A stretch of 64,000 bases of DNA from Planctomycetota bacterium (GCA_020831805.1 JAFIFX010000007.1:1-64000); one strand, 5' to 3'. Shown: positions 18,187 to 27,323, counted from the stretch's first letter. Notes: generated from the letters alone by a model not told the origin. Program-made: numbers and translations.

Positions 18187-18223
18187 TGCGGGGTTTGACG
18201 CAAGGCGGGTGGGGCGGGGTCGG
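18187..18223. repeat. Direct repeat R1, copy 2
   Basis: It is an exact 37-nt match to 17311-17347 and lies just upstream of the lipoprotein gene at 18267. Confidence 0.9.
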
Positions 18224-18251
18224 TGTGGCGGTCGGGGCCCGGGGATTGCAC

Positions 18252-18257
18252 TAGACT
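18252..18257 (+). promoter_or_regulatory. -10 box TAGACT upstream of the lipoprotein gene
   Basis: It ends 9 nt before the ATG, and no ribosome site lies between. Confidence 0.5.
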
Positions 18258-18266
18258 GCTCTCGTC

Positions 18267-19826
18267 ATGGAAGACCATTCTTCGATCGTTCGTCGTGTGT
18301 GCGTCGTGGTGCTGGGGGTGCTGCTCGGCGCGGGTGTGCTTGGGGTGGGCTCCTGCGCGTCGTCCGGGTCGCGGTTCACGCCGTCGGGTAATCCGTTGCT
18401 GGATGTCCGGAATCCGGAGTTGCGGGCGCGGGACCGGGTAGCGGCGGCGGAGCGGGCTTGGCGCGAGGTCGAGTCGGGCGTGCGGGACCGGTCGCGGACG
18501 CGGGAGGCCTTCAAGAGCCTCGCCTGGTCGACGGCCACGGACGATGCGGTCCGCCAGACGCTGGTGCGGCTGCTACTGAGCGATCGGACGCCCGAGGGGG
18601 AGGCGGACTCGCTGAGCATGGCCAGGCTGATGCTGCCGACGGAGCGGTCGCCGGAGATCACGCGGCTGCTGGCCGCGGGGGGGGTTGAGCGGGGGTGGGA
18701 CGAGCTGATCCCGGCGTTGGTGCGCAGTTACGCGCGGATGCGTCCCGGGGTGAGCGATTCGGTGCGGGTCGAGCGGGAGGCGATCGGCGCGCTGCGGCCG
18801 GGCGTGCCGGTGGAGGAGACGATCTACAGCGTGTTTGTCCGGCCGTCGAAGGCGGTGGTCGACGGGCAGGAGCGGGCCGTGCTGCGGGCGGAGGATCGGG
18901 CGCGGGATGATGCGTGGACGCTTCTGTCGCGGCTCGACGCGGAGGGGCGGCTGCGGGCGCGGCTGATCGGTGAGCCCCTGCCGGCGGACGCGGACGAGGA
19001 CTCCCGGGCGGATGTGGAGACGCTGCGGGCCGGGTTGGCGGAGTTGGGGGCCCTGCCGCGGACCGGGGCGGAGTTGGCGTGGCTGCGTCGGCTGCACCGG
19101 CACGAGGACGCCGCGCTGCGGGCGGAGAACCGGGCGTGGTGGGCGCAGGCCTCGGGCGCGATCGCGGGCCTGCGGACCGATCAGCGTCGGGGTCTGGAGC
19201 TGCGTCACGCGGAGGCGGTCCGCTGGGCGTCGGCGGAGCGGCCCGAGTGGCTCGCGGCGTCGCGTCAGGAGCTGCTCACCGAGCTGGCGTCGCGGTTGTC
19301 GGGCCGGAGCATCCGCCAGCGGTCGGCGGAGCGCGGGCAGCGGCCACGCTCCGAGCGGCTCCGGGGGTACGCCGACCGGATGTCTTGGGGCGATGTGCTG
19401 ACGGTCTTGGTGGTGGACGAGGCGCTCGCCAGCGAAGGGATCGACGCGGCGGTGTTCGAGCAGACGGAACTGGACCGGCGCGACACAACCACGGAGTACG
19501 GCGGGGTCCTGGATGTGGGGCCGGACGGGACGCACCGGCTGGTGCTGTTCCGGCCGCGGGCGCGGGACCGGATCAGCGATGACCGGTTCGTGGCCAGCAG
19601 CGACATGATCCGGTTCAGCGACCGCGCCCTGGCGCACTATCACCTGCAGGTGCAGCGGGCGCGCATGGCCAGCCAGGCGGGGCCGAGCGAGGGCGACCTG
19701 GTGTATGCGGCGGATTCGGGTCGGACCTGCCTGGTGTTCACGAGCGTCGGATCGCGGACGCTCAATGTGGATGTGTATACGCCGGACGGTGTGATCATCG
19801 ATCTCGGGATGGTCCACGCGCCATAA
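18267..19826 (+). CDS. Putative lipoprotein with a JAMM-like C-terminal region
   Basis: This 519-residue protein has a signal with a possible lipobox (VLGVGSCAS, Cys30). A long Arg/Glu/Ala-rich helical middle follows, with HEAT-like character near residues 80-140. The last 110 residues contain TEYGGVLDVG, then HYHLQVQ, then GPSEGDL. This order resembles the Glu...HxH...SxxD metal motif of JAMM/MPN peptidases, although the HxH-to-Ser spacing is longer than usual. No family is certain. It is transcribed alone. Confidence 0.75.
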   Translation: MEDHSSIVRRVCVVVLGVLLGAGVLGVGSCASSGSRFTPSGNPLLDVRNPELRARDRVAAAERAWREVESGVRDRSRTREAFKSLAWSTATDDAVRQTLVRLLLSDRTPEGEADSLSMARLMLPTERSPEITRLLAAGGVERGWDELIPALVRSYARMRPGVSDSVRVEREAIGALRPGVPVEETIYSVFVRPSKAVVDGQERAVLRAEDRARDDAWTLLSRLDAEGRLRARLIGEPLPADADEDSRADVETLRAGLAELGALPRTGAELAWLRRLHRHEDAALRAENRAWWAQASGAIAGLRTDQRRGLELRHAEAVRWASAERPEWLAASRQELLTELASRLSGRSIRQRSAERGQRPRSERLRGYADRMSWGDVLTVLVVDEALASEGIDAAVFEQTELDRRDTTTEYGGVLDVGPDGTHRLVLFRPRARDRISDDRFVASSDMIRFSDRALAHYHLQVQRARMASQAGPSEGDLVYAADSGRTCLVFTSVGSRTLNVDVYTPDGVIIDLGMVHAP

Positions 19827-20027
19827 GCGGATCGGCGCATCCCGTATCGGCTTTGTCAAGACTGCACAAATCTGATCGTTTCTGGAAACCGGCCGCGCGG
19901 AGTTGCGAATCGTTTCGCAATCCGGCGGGGAGGGGCGTTCTTTCTCTTGCCGGGTGGGTAGGCACTGATGCGGTTCCGCGCGGCGCGTGGTGCCATGGCT
20001 GTCTTTGCGCGGTTTGAGGAGTGTCAG

Positions 20028-20684
20028 ATGAAGACTCGGATGATGACGGGTATGTTCGTTCTGGCGGGGGCCGCTGGCCTGGCCGCGGCGCAGGTCGATG
20101 TGACCGGGGGGCAGACCTCGGTGCTGCTCGACACCGCGACGCTGAGCTCGGCGGCGAGCCTGGATCTGTCGGGGGTGTCCGGCGATGTGATCGCGCCGGG
20201 CAATCTCGGCGAGGGTTCGGTGGCCTTCGGGATCAATCCCCGCAACGCATCGTCGCTGCCGACGACCTTCTCGTACGACCCGGCCGACTTCCTCGGGACT
20301 TTCTCCGGGACGATCGAGCACACCGGCTCGGTGTTCTTCAACAGCGGCACCGTCGAGGTGGGCAACTTCACGATCGCGTTCGACGCGGCCCGGGTGGGCG
20401 GCGACCGGTCGGGATTCTTCGTTGAATCGACGACGGGGATCGCCGCGATCCTGTTCGATGTCGGCGCGCCGAGCACGCTCGACGCGACGGCCAGCTCGCT
20501 GACGATCGGCGCGGACCTGCTGGTCAGCGCGGAGTTCGCCGGGTTCCTGCTGGACAACCAGCTCGCGTCGGTTGACCTGACCGGCGCGGTGGTCGGCAGC
20601 GCCTTGGTGCAGGCGGTCCCGGCTCCCGGCGGGGCCGCGGCGCTGGGTCTGGCCGGGCTGCTCGCGGCGCGTCGGCGTCGTTAA
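20028..20684 (+). CDS. PEP-CTERM-like secreted protein
   Basis: This 218-residue protein has a signal peptide (MMTGMFVLAGAAGLAAAQ) and a beta-rich body. Its C-terminus VPAPGGAAALGLAGLL plus an ARRRR tail matches the PEP-CTERM sorting layout, with Pro-x-Pro, a membrane helix and an Arg cluster. An exosortase would process it at the cytoplasmic membrane. I chose the ATG at 20028 because GAGGAG precedes it and the signal follows directly. Confidence 0.85.
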   Translation: MKTRMMTGMFVLAGAAGLAAAQVDVTGGQTSVLLDTATLSSAASLDLSGVSGDVIAPGNLGEGSVAFGINPRNASSLPTTFSYDPADFLGTFSGTIEHTGSVFFNSGTVEVGNFTIAFDAARVGGDRSGFFVESTTGIAAILFDVGAPSTLDATASSLTIGADLLVSAEFAGFLLDNQLASVDLTGAVVGSALVQAVPAPGGAAALGLAGLLAARRRR

Positions 20685-20735
20685 GTTTTCTTGACATCTG
20701 TCCAGGCTCGCCTCCGTGCGGGGCGGGTCACCAGG

Positions 20736-20765
20736 CGCCCCCGGTCTCCGCCCGGGGGCGTTTCT
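20736..20765 (+). terminator. Intrinsic terminator of the PEP-CTERM gene
   Basis: CGCCCCCGG and CCGGGGGCG form a 9-bp stem with a 7-nt loop, followed by TTTCT. Confidence 0.75.
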
Positions 20766-20793
20766 GCGCGGGGTTTGTGCGGGGTCGGGCGGC

Positions 20794-20799
20794 TAGACT
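20794..20799 (+). promoter_or_regulatory. -10 box TAGACT of the ast-type operon (leaderless)
   Basis: It ends 5 nt before the GTG start of the M20 gene. Confidence 0.6.
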
Positions 20800-20804
20800 G
20801 TTGG

Positions 20805-22022
20805 GTGGCACTCAGTGAGATCGAACAACGTATCGTGAAGGCCGTGGAGCGCCGGGAATCGGCCCTGCTGGAGGATCTGCGGCTGCATGTGGGCCTGCCG
20901 ACCGGGGGGTTCAACGGGGAGGCGATCGAGCAGACCCGGGCGTTGCTGGTCGGGCGGCTGGACGCGTTGGGGGCGACGCACCGGTTTATCGAGCCGGACG
21001 ACAAGCCAGAGTGGCTTCTGGGCGGCGGCCGGGGCGGCTATCGGCCGGGGACTTCGGTCTGCTCACGGCTCGGCCCAGCCGAGGGTGGGCGGGTGCTCAT
21101 CGCCGGGCACATGGACACGGTGCACGACCCCGCGGGCGATTTCCGGGCGCTGAGCGTGGCGCCGGGCGGCAAGACCGCGGTGGGCCCGGGCTGCGTGGAC
21201 ATGAAGGGCGGGCTGGTCATTGCGGTGGCGGCGTTGGAGGTGCTCGAGGAGGTGGGGGTGCCGGCGTCGTGGTCCTTCCTGCTCAATGGGGACGAGGAGA
21301 CGGGGACCTACCACTCGCAGCGGGCGATCCGGGAGGCGTGCGTGGGGCACGATTTCGGGCTGGCGTTGGAACCGGCGCTGCCCGGGGGAGCCTTGGCGAT
21401 CGAGCGGGTGGGGGCGGGGCAGTTCATGATCGAGACGAAGGGGCGTGCGGCCCACGCGGGCCGGGAGTTCACCAAGGGGGTCTCGGCGGTGAACAAGCTG
21501 GCCGAGTGCATCGTCGCGGTGGCGGCGATGCCGCGGCCGGAGCGGGGGATGATCGCGAATATCGGGCCTTTGCGTGGTGGGGTGGCGACGAACGCGGTGC
21601 CGGATTCGGCGGCGGCCTGGGGGAATGTTCGGTACCCGGACCCGGCGTCTGCCGATGAACTCGGGGCCATGCTCGACGCCCTCCAGACCGATCCGGACGC
21701 GATGCCCGCGGTGGTGGTGCGTCGGAGTTTCAACCGGCCGGCCAAGCCGCTGACGCCGGCGACCGAGGCGTTGGCGTTGCGGGCGCGGGGGGCGGCGGAG
21801 GACCTGGGGCAGGGCCTGCTGTTCGAGAAGACCGGGGGGGTGTGCGACGGGAACATCATGCAGGACGCGGGCCTGCCAACAATCGACACGGTGGGGGTGC
21901 GCGGCGGCGGGCTGCACACCCCGGACGAGTGGATCGACCTGACGAGCCTCGTTGAACGCTGCCAGTTGCTCGCGGTGCTGATCGCGAGACTCTCGGCGGG
22001 CGGTTCCGCGGCCGATCGATGA
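20805..22022 (+). CDS. M20 family metallopeptidase/deacylase heading the ast-type operon
   Basis: This 405-residue cytosolic dizinc hydrolase belongs to the ArgE/DapE/CPG2 family. Metal and catalytic residues appear in AGHMDTVH, GPGCVDMKGG, NGDEETGTYHS, GLALEP and GLHTPDEWID. A dimerisation lid lies between about residues 190 and 305. It is 21 nt upstream of the astC-like gene and probably co-transcribed. Substrates in this family are N-acyl amino acids, so an N-succinyl or N-acetyl glutamate or ornithine is a reasonable guess; the sequence alone does not fix it. Confidence 0.88.
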   Translation: MALSEIEQRIVKAVERRESALLEDLRLHVGLPTGGFNGEAIEQTRALLVGRLDALGATHRFIEPDDKPEWLLGGGRGGYRPGTSVCSRLGPAEGGRVLIAGHMDTVHDPAGDFRALSVAPGGKTAVGPGCVDMKGGLVIAVAALEVLEEVGVPASWSFLLNGDEETGTYHSQRAIREACVGHDFGLALEPALPGGALAIERVGAGQFMIETKGRAAHAGREFTKGVSAVNKLAECIVAVAAMPRPERGMIANIGPLRGGVATNAVPDSAAAWGNVRYPDPASADELGAMLDALQTDPDAMPAVVVRRSFNRPAKPLTPATEALALRARGAAEDLGQGLLFEKTGGVCDGNIMQDAGLPTIDTVGVRGGGLHTPDEWIDLTSLVERCQLLAVLIARLSAGGSAADR

Positions 22023-22043
22023 GGCAATGACCAGGAGCATTCG

Positions 22044-23489
22044 ATGAGCAACCAGACCATGGCCGCGACGGTGGGCGAACAGATCAAACAGGATCCGGCG
22101 ATCGCCTCGGCGATCGAGACGATCGTCGAGCGGGTGAGGGCGCACTCGGAGCAGATCACGGACATCCGCCCGCCCAACGCGGACCTGAAGGTGTCGTACG
22201 ACGAGCTGCTGGATCGGGCGGGCCGGGTCAAGGGGCGTGCGCTGCTCTACCCGACGCTGTCGAGCGGTGTGGGCAACGGGCCGCTGGTCGAGATGGCCGA
22301 CGGCTCGGTGAAGTGGGACATGATCACGGGGATCGGCGTCCACTTCCTCGGGCACTCGCACCCGGAGGTGATCCGGGCCCAGGCGGTGGCGGCGATCGAG
22401 GACACGACCAAGCACGGGAACCTACAGAGCGGGTTCGGGGCGTACGAGTTCGGCGAGAAGCTGATCGCGCACGCGTCGAAGAACTCACGGCTCAAGCACG
22501 CGTTCATCACGACCTCCGGCGCGATGGCCAACGAGAGCGCGCTGAAGGTGTGCTACCAGAAGCACTACCCGGCCAGCCGGGTGCTGGCGTTCAAGCACTG
22601 CTTCATGGGCCGGAGCGTGACGATGTGCCAGATCGGAGACTCGCACGCGGGGCGGGAGGGCATCCCGCTGTCTACGCAGGTCGACTACATGCCGTTCTGG
22701 AACGATGTGGCAGTGGAGAAGGTGGGCGGGCCGACCAAGTTCATCGATCACTGCGTGTGGCGGCTGCAACAGTACATCGACCGGTACCCGAAGATGCACG
22801 CCTGCTTCATCTTCGAGCTTGTGCAGGGCGAGGGGGGATTCAACACCGCGAACCGGGACTTCCTGCGGGCGCTGATGGAGTGCTGCAAGGCGAACAACAT
22901 CGCGGTTTGGGACGACGAGATCCAGAGCTTCGGGCGGACCGAGCGGATGTTCGCGTACGAGATGTACGACCTGGGCGAGTATGTGGATGTGTTCTGCGTG
23001 GGCAAGATGACGCAGGCGTGCGCGACCCTGTTCACGGAGGAGTACAACCCCAAGCCCGGGCTGCTCAGCGGGACCTTCACCGGGGCGTCGGCGGACTTCA
23101 CGGTCGGCTCGAGGCTGCTGGACATCCTCGGCTCGGGCGATTACTACGGCCCCGACGGGCTGTTCGCCCGGCACCACAAGGCGTTCCGGGAGCAGGTCCG
23201 GTCGCTGATGGAGCGGCACCCCGACTGGTTCCCCGAGGCGTCGTTCACCGGCGAGCTGGTCGGCGGCGTGGGCGGGATGATGCGGTTCACGCCGTTCGGT
23301 GGCGAGAAGGCCAAGGTCGCCAAGCTGTCCCGCGTGGCCTATGACGAGGGCGTGATCATGTTCTACTGCGGGCACGGGCCGTACCACGCCCGGGTGCTGC
23401 CGCCGCTGCCGGCGATGGACATCGCCGACTGGCCCCGGGTGTTCTCGGTGATCGAGAAGGCGATGGCGCGGGTGGCCTCCGAGGGATGA
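22044..23489 (+). CDS. Class III aminotransferase, probable succinylornithine transaminase
   Basis: This 481-residue PLP enzyme has the class III pattern: TTSGAMANESALKVCYQKHY (phosphate and pyridine region), ELVQGEGGF, VWDDEIQSFGRT (Asp-Glu) and the PLP-lysine in FCVGKMTQACATLF. It diverges from textbook AstC/ArgD (GK rather than the usual AKxxGGG surroundings), so the AstC role rests on the following astA and astD genes. CAGGAG precedes the start. Confidence 0.85.
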   Translation: MSNQTMAATVGEQIKQDPAIASAIETIVERVRAHSEQITDIRPPNADLKVSYDELLDRAGRVKGRALLYPTLSSGVGNGPLVEMADGSVKWDMITGIGVHFLGHSHPEVIRAQAVAAIEDTTKHGNLQSGFGAYEFGEKLIAHASKNSRLKHAFITTSGAMANESALKVCYQKHYPASRVLAFKHCFMGRSVTMCQIGDSHAGREGIPLSTQVDYMPFWNDVAVEKVGGPTKFIDHCVWRLQQYIDRYPKMHACFIFELVQGEGGFNTANRDFLRALMECCKANNIAVWDDEIQSFGRTERMFAYEMYDLGEYVDVFCVGKMTQACATLFTEEYNPKPGLLSGTFTGASADFTVGSRLLDILGSGDYYGPDGLFARHHKAFREQVRSLMERHPDWFPEASFTGELVGGVGGMMRFTPFGGEKAKVAKLSRVAYDEGVIMFYCGHGPYHARVLPPLPAMDIADWPRVFSVIEKAMARVASEG

Positions 23490-23559
23490 TCTCGCGGGGC
23501 TTTGGTTGGGTAGGGTGCGTCCCCGGCAACGACGCGCCGATCGGTCCGAGGAGACCCCC

Positions 23560-24744
23560 TTGTTTGTGATCCGCCGAGCCAGGATGGAAGACGCGACGAC
23601 GCTGCTGAAGATGGCCAAGATGGTCCACTTCATCAATCTGCCGCCGGACAAGGAGATCATCGCCGAGAAGATCACCAACTCGCGTGCCAGCTTCGAGCGG
23701 GCCGCGGGGGTCAACCGCAAGCAGGTAACGCCCAAGCGCCACTCTGGCTCGGGCGGGATCAGTGAGAAGACGGCTCTGGCCGAGTTGTTCATGTTCGTCG
23801 TCGACGACCTGAGCAACCCGGGCTGCCTTGGAACGAGCCAGATCGTCAGCCAGATGGGCGGGCCCGGCAACCCGAATGTGTGCTTCAAGCTCGAGGAGCG
23901 GGAGAAGTACTCCGAGTCGCTCAAGTTCGGCACCAAGACCACGGTGGCGCGGATGTACCTGGATGAGAGCGGGCCGACCGAGATCGGCGGGCTGATCCTG
24001 CAGCCGTCGTACCGGGGGCACCCGGCCAAGCTGGGGCGGTTCGTCAGCTCGGTGCGGTTCCATTTCATGGGTCTGCACCGCAAGATCTTCCGGCCGACGG
24101 TGCTGGCCGAGATGATGGCGCCGATCACCACCGACGGTGAGAACCTGATCTGGAACGCGCTGGGGCGCCGGTTCATCCCGCTGAGCTACACCGAGGCGGA
24201 CCGGTTCTGCCAGTACTCGCGCGAGTTCATGACCAGCCTGCTGCCGACGGGGGACATCCAGCTCTCGATCCTGCCGCCCGAGGTGCGGATGCAGTTCGGC
24301 GAGGTGGGCAAGGAGACGGCCCCGGCCCGGCGGATGCTCGAGAAGCTGGGGTTCCGCTACGAGAACTTTGTCGATCCGTTTGACGGCGGGCCGTACCTGT
24401 TTGCCAAGACCGACGAGATCCCGCTGGTGCGCGACACGCGTCGGATGGAGCTGGGGGAGGCGGCCTCACCCTCGACCGTGAAGGGGCAGGCGATCGTCTC
24501 GGTGCTGGACAAGGACGGCGAGTTCTTCGCCGTGCAGTCGGCCTACCGGATCGGCAAGGACGGGCGCGTGGGGCTGCCCCGGGAGGCGTATGAGGTGCTG
24601 GGGGGCAAGGCCGGGGTGACGGTCGGCTTCACGCCGGTCGATGGTTTGGCCTCGCCCGACAACCCGCGATCGAAGAAGGGGGATGCCAAGCCGATCGCGA
24701 AGAAGAGCCCGAAAGCCCGGACCACGAAGAAACTGGAGAAGTAA
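23560..24744 (+). CDS. astA: Arginine N-succinyltransferase-like protein
   Basis: The 394-residue product matches AstA from its start: FVIRRARMEDATTLLKMAKM, INLPPDKEIIAEKITNSRASF, and later FRYENFVDPFDGGPYLFAKTDEI. It would transfer succinyl from succinyl-CoA to the alpha-amino group of arginine or ornithine. I chose the TTG at 23560 because GAGGAGA lies about 5 nt upstream; the GTG two codons on is possible. It has about 50 residues beyond the family norm, ending in a Lys-rich tail. It lies 3 nt before astD. Confidence 0.88.
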   Translation: MFVIRRARMEDATTLLKMAKMVHFINLPPDKEIIAEKITNSRASFERAAGVNRKQVTPKRHSGSGGISEKTALAELFMFVVDDLSNPGCLGTSQIVSQMGGPGNPNVCFKLEEREKYSESLKFGTKTTVARMYLDESGPTEIGGLILQPSYRGHPAKLGRFVSSVRFHFMGLHRKIFRPTVLAEMMAPITTDGENLIWNALGRRFIPLSYTEADRFCQYSREFMTSLLPTGDIQLSILPPEVRMQFGEVGKETAPARRMLEKLGFRYENFVDPFDGGPYLFAKTDEIPLVRDTRRMELGEAASPSTVKGQAIVSVLDKDGEFFAVQSAYRIGKDGRVGLPREAYEVLGGKAGVTVGFTPVDGLASPDNPRSKKGDAKPIAKKSPKARTTKKLEK

Positions 24745-24747
24745 GCG

Positions 24748-26292
24748 ATGACCACCGCCACGCAGTTGACCCACGGCCCGGCGCACCTGATCGGCGGGAT
24801 CTGGAGCGACATCCCCGGCGACTCGGTGAGGTCGCACAACCCGGCGCACCCAGCGAGGGTGGTGTGGTCGGGCTCACCCTCGGTCGGCGATGTGGACGCC
24901 GCGGTCGGCGCGGCCCGCGCCGCGCTGCCGGCGTGGTCGCGCACGACGATGGAGGGGCGGGTCCGAGCCTTGCGCCGGTTCCAGGAGATCGCCAAGGCGC
25001 GCAAGGACGATCTGGCCGAGCTGATCTGCGAGGAGACCGGCAAGGCGATGTGGGAGTCGGCCGCGGAGGCCGGGCTGATCGCCGGCAAGGTGGACATCAC
25101 GCTGGAGGAAGGCCCCAGGAGCGGCCGGCACCGGGTGGAGACCTTCGAGTTCGATCTGGGCGGGTCGAAGACGGCGCGGTGCCATTTCCGGCCGCATGGC
25201 GTGATGGCGGTGGTCGGGCCGTACAACTTCCCGGCGCACCTGCCCAACGGGCACATCGTGCCGGCGCTGCTGACGGGCAACACGGTGGTGTTCAAGCCGT
25301 CGGACAAGGCCCCGGCAGTGGGGCAGATGCTGGCCGAGATGTTCGACGAGGCGCTGCGTGATTCGGATGCGCCGGCGGGCGTGGTCAACCTGGTGCAGGG
25401 CCGGGCCGATGTCGCCTCACGGCTGGTCTCGCACGACGGGATCGACGGCATCCTGTTCACGGGCTCTTGGCCGGTCGGCCGGAAGATCCTTGAGGCGAAC
25501 CTGGACCGCCCGGGCCGGATCGTCGCCTTGGAGATGGGCGGCAACAACCCGGCCGTCATCATGCCCGATGCGGACCTGTACCAGGCGGTGGTGGAGGTCG
25601 TCCGGTGCGCGTTCAATACCACCGGGCAGCGCTGCACCAGCACCCGGCGTCTGATCGTGCACGAGCAGGTCGCCGACCGGGTCATCCCCGCGATTGTCAA
25701 GGCCGCGTCGAGCCTGGTCATCGGCGACCCGCGCTCCGACCAGCCGGTCTTCATGGGCCCGATCATCTCCGAGGAGGCACGCAGCGCGGTGTTCGCGGCG
25801 GAGCGGCGCTTCGCGGAGCGCGGCGGGCGGGTGATCCTCGAATCCACCGCCGTACCTGGGCTGGAGGGCTGGTACCTGACGCCGTCGATCGTGGGCGTGG
25901 ACCGGTTCGCGCTGGACGCGGACGACAGCGGCTGCGACGAGGAGGTCTTCGGGCCGATGCTGCGGATCGCGACGGTCAAGTCGCTCGACGAGGCGATCGA
26001 GCAGGCCAACGCCACGCGGTACGGTCTGTCGGCATCGATCTTCACGGCCGACCAGGCCGCCCAGGAGCGGTTCCTGACCGAAGCCCGCGCAGGCTGCGTC
26101 AACATCAACTGCGGCACGGCCGGGGCGAGTTCCAAGCTGCCGTTCGGCGGGCTGGGCTTCTCGGGCAACCACCGGCCGGCGGGCGCGTTCAGCATGGATT
26201 ACTGTGCGTACCCCGTCGCGACGATGATCGAGGCCGGCGACGCGGCGACGGTGGCGCAGGGCATGCGGGTCGAGCGGGAGTGGGTGGGGTGA
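24748..26292 (+). CDS. astD: Succinylglutamate-semialdehyde dehydrogenase
   Basis: This 514-residue aldehyde dehydrogenase has the catalytic Cys in NTTGQRCTSTRR, the general-base Glu in VALEMGGNNPAV and cofactor contacts in GPYNFPAHLPNGH. The AstD-type N-terminus (HLIGGIWSDIPGDSV) is present. It oxidises N-succinylglutamate 5-semialdehyde to N-succinylglutamate. It is the last gene of the operon, which ends at a UUCG-loop hairpin. Confidence 0.9.
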   Translation: MTTATQLTHGPAHLIGGIWSDIPGDSVRSHNPAHPARVVWSGSPSVGDVDAAVGAARAALPAWSRTTMEGRVRALRRFQEIAKARKDDLAELICEETGKAMWESAAEAGLIAGKVDITLEEGPRSGRHRVETFEFDLGGSKTARCHFRPHGVMAVVGPYNFPAHLPNGHIVPALLTGNTVVFKPSDKAPAVGQMLAEMFDEALRDSDAPAGVVNLVQGRADVASRLVSHDGIDGILFTGSWPVGRKILEANLDRPGRIVALEMGGNNPAVIMPDADLYQAVVEVVRCAFNTTGQRCTSTRRLIVHEQVADRVIPAIVKAASSLVIGDPRSDQPVFMGPIISEEARSAVFAAERRFAERGGRVILESTAVPGLEGWYLTPSIVGVDRFALDADDSGCDEEVFGPMLRIATVKSLDEAIEQANATRYGLSASIFTADQAAQERFLTEARAGCVNINCGTAGASSKLPFGGLGFSGNHRPAGAFSMDYCAYPVATMIEAGDAATVAQGMRVEREWVG

Positions 26293-26301
26293 CGAAGACA
26301 C

Positions 26302-26323
26302 GGGTTGCCCTTCGGGTCAACCC
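26302..26323. repeat. UUCG-loop hairpin repeat, family 2
   Basis: GGGTTG and CAACCC pair around CCTTCGG. A relative is at 32743-32770. Both lie between convergent gene ends, here astD and the gene ending at 26335. Confidence 0.75.
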
Positions 26324-26334
26324 GTGGCACCCGG

Positions 26335-27246
26335 TCAGCCCGACTTGCGCAGGTTGAGGATCAGCTCGATCTGCCCGATCGGCTGATTGAGGGATCGGGC
26401 GATCTCAAGCGTGGGCATGCCGTCGTCGGCCAGGGCCCAGACGCGCCGGTGGACCGGGTCCGCGTGGTGTTCGCGGTGCTCGGCTTGCTGGTCGGCCGGG
26501 GGAACGGGCTTGGGCTCGGCGTGGTCGCGTGCGTGGTGGCCGTTGCGTTCGGCGCGGTCCTGCTCGACGCGTGCCAGGTCGAGGACGGAGGGGTCGATGG
26601 CGCGGCCCGGGCGTGGGCGCTCGGCGACGGGCGTGGCGCGGGAGACCTGGGCGACGGCCTTGTTGAGTTCATCGAGCTTGCGGTCGGCTTCCTCGATGAG
26701 CAGTTCGAGCCGGGCGGCCTTGTTCTCCATGGACGCGGCGAGCCGGCGGGAGAGCTGCTCGGCCTCGGACATAGTCCGCTCGATGGGCCCGATGGAGCCG
26801 GTGGCCCGCTCGTGGATGGCGGCGATGCGGTCCTGCGAATCGGGCACGGCCACGCGGTTGCCGTGACGCCGGCGCAGCATCCGCATCATCACGATCATGG
26901 CCAGGACCACGCCCGCCGCGAGCAGCAGGGAGGGGAACAGCGAGTTGCTGGCCTCGGCGCGGGCGCCGAAGTCCCACCACGGGATGTCGGCCTGGGACTG
27001 CGACTCGGCGAACGCCGGATCGCTCTCGGTCCAGGGCATGGGGTCGAGGATGATGGACGGATCCTCGTCTCGGGCCGTGCCGGCGGCGTCGCTCGGGGTG
27101 GCGGACGGGCGGATCGAGCGGATGGCCGGCTCTTCGGCGGGCGTCTGGGTCTCGGCCGGGGACTCGGCCGGGCGGTCGGGGGCCTGCTCCGGCTCGGGCG
27201 GTGGGGCTTCCTGGGGCGGTCGGGGGCCGATCGGGGTGGATTTCAT
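26335..27246 (-). CDS. Membrane protein with coiled coil and DUF2802-like C-terminal helix pair
   Basis: The 303-residue product starts with a Pro/Glu-rich disordered stretch (to about residue 95), has one membrane helix (LLLAAGVVLAMIVMM, about 104-120), then a coiled coil (MSEAEQLSRRLAASMENKAARLE). It ends with VWALADDGMPTLEIARSLNQPIGQIELIL, which resembles the C-terminal helix pair of DUF2802/DUF6115 proteins. Function is unknown. AAGGA precedes the ATG. Confidence 0.75.
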   Translation of the reverse strand: MKSTPIGPRPPQEAPPPEPEQAPDRPAESPAETQTPAEEPAIRSIRPSATPSDAAGTARDEDPSIILDPMPWTESDPAFAESQSQADIPWWDFGARAEASNSLFPSLLLAAGVVLAMIVMMRMLRRRHGNRVAVPDSQDRIAAIHERATGSIGPIERTMSEAEQLSRRLAASMENKAARLELLIEEADRKLDELNKAVAQVSRATPVAERPRPGRAIDPSVLDLARVEQDRAERNGHHARDHAEPKPVPPADQQAEHREHHADPVHRRVWALADDGMPTLEIARSLNQPIGQIELILNLRKSG

Positions 27247-27311
27247 CGGGGCGATCCTTGCTCCGGGTCGGCGGCCGCGTCGGTCTGGCGGGCCGGCATG
27301 GGTCTACACAG

Positions 27312-27317
27312 TATCAT
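27312..27317 (+). promoter_or_regulatory. -10 box TATCAT of tilS (leaderless)
   Basis: It ends 6 nt before an in-frame GTG and so selects that start. Confidence 0.55.
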
Positions 27318-27323
27318 CGGGGC

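Noticed and set aside
18195-18257. TTGACG in repeat R1 as the -35 for the lipoprotein gene
   Set aside because: The distance to the TAGACT box is about 50 bp, far too long for one sigma-70-type promoter.
18573-24176. Long minus-strand frames rich in Arg and Pro (18573-20321, 21063-22415, 22485-24176)
   Set aside because: They lie opposite the lipoprotein, M20, astC-like and astA genes and have shadow composition.
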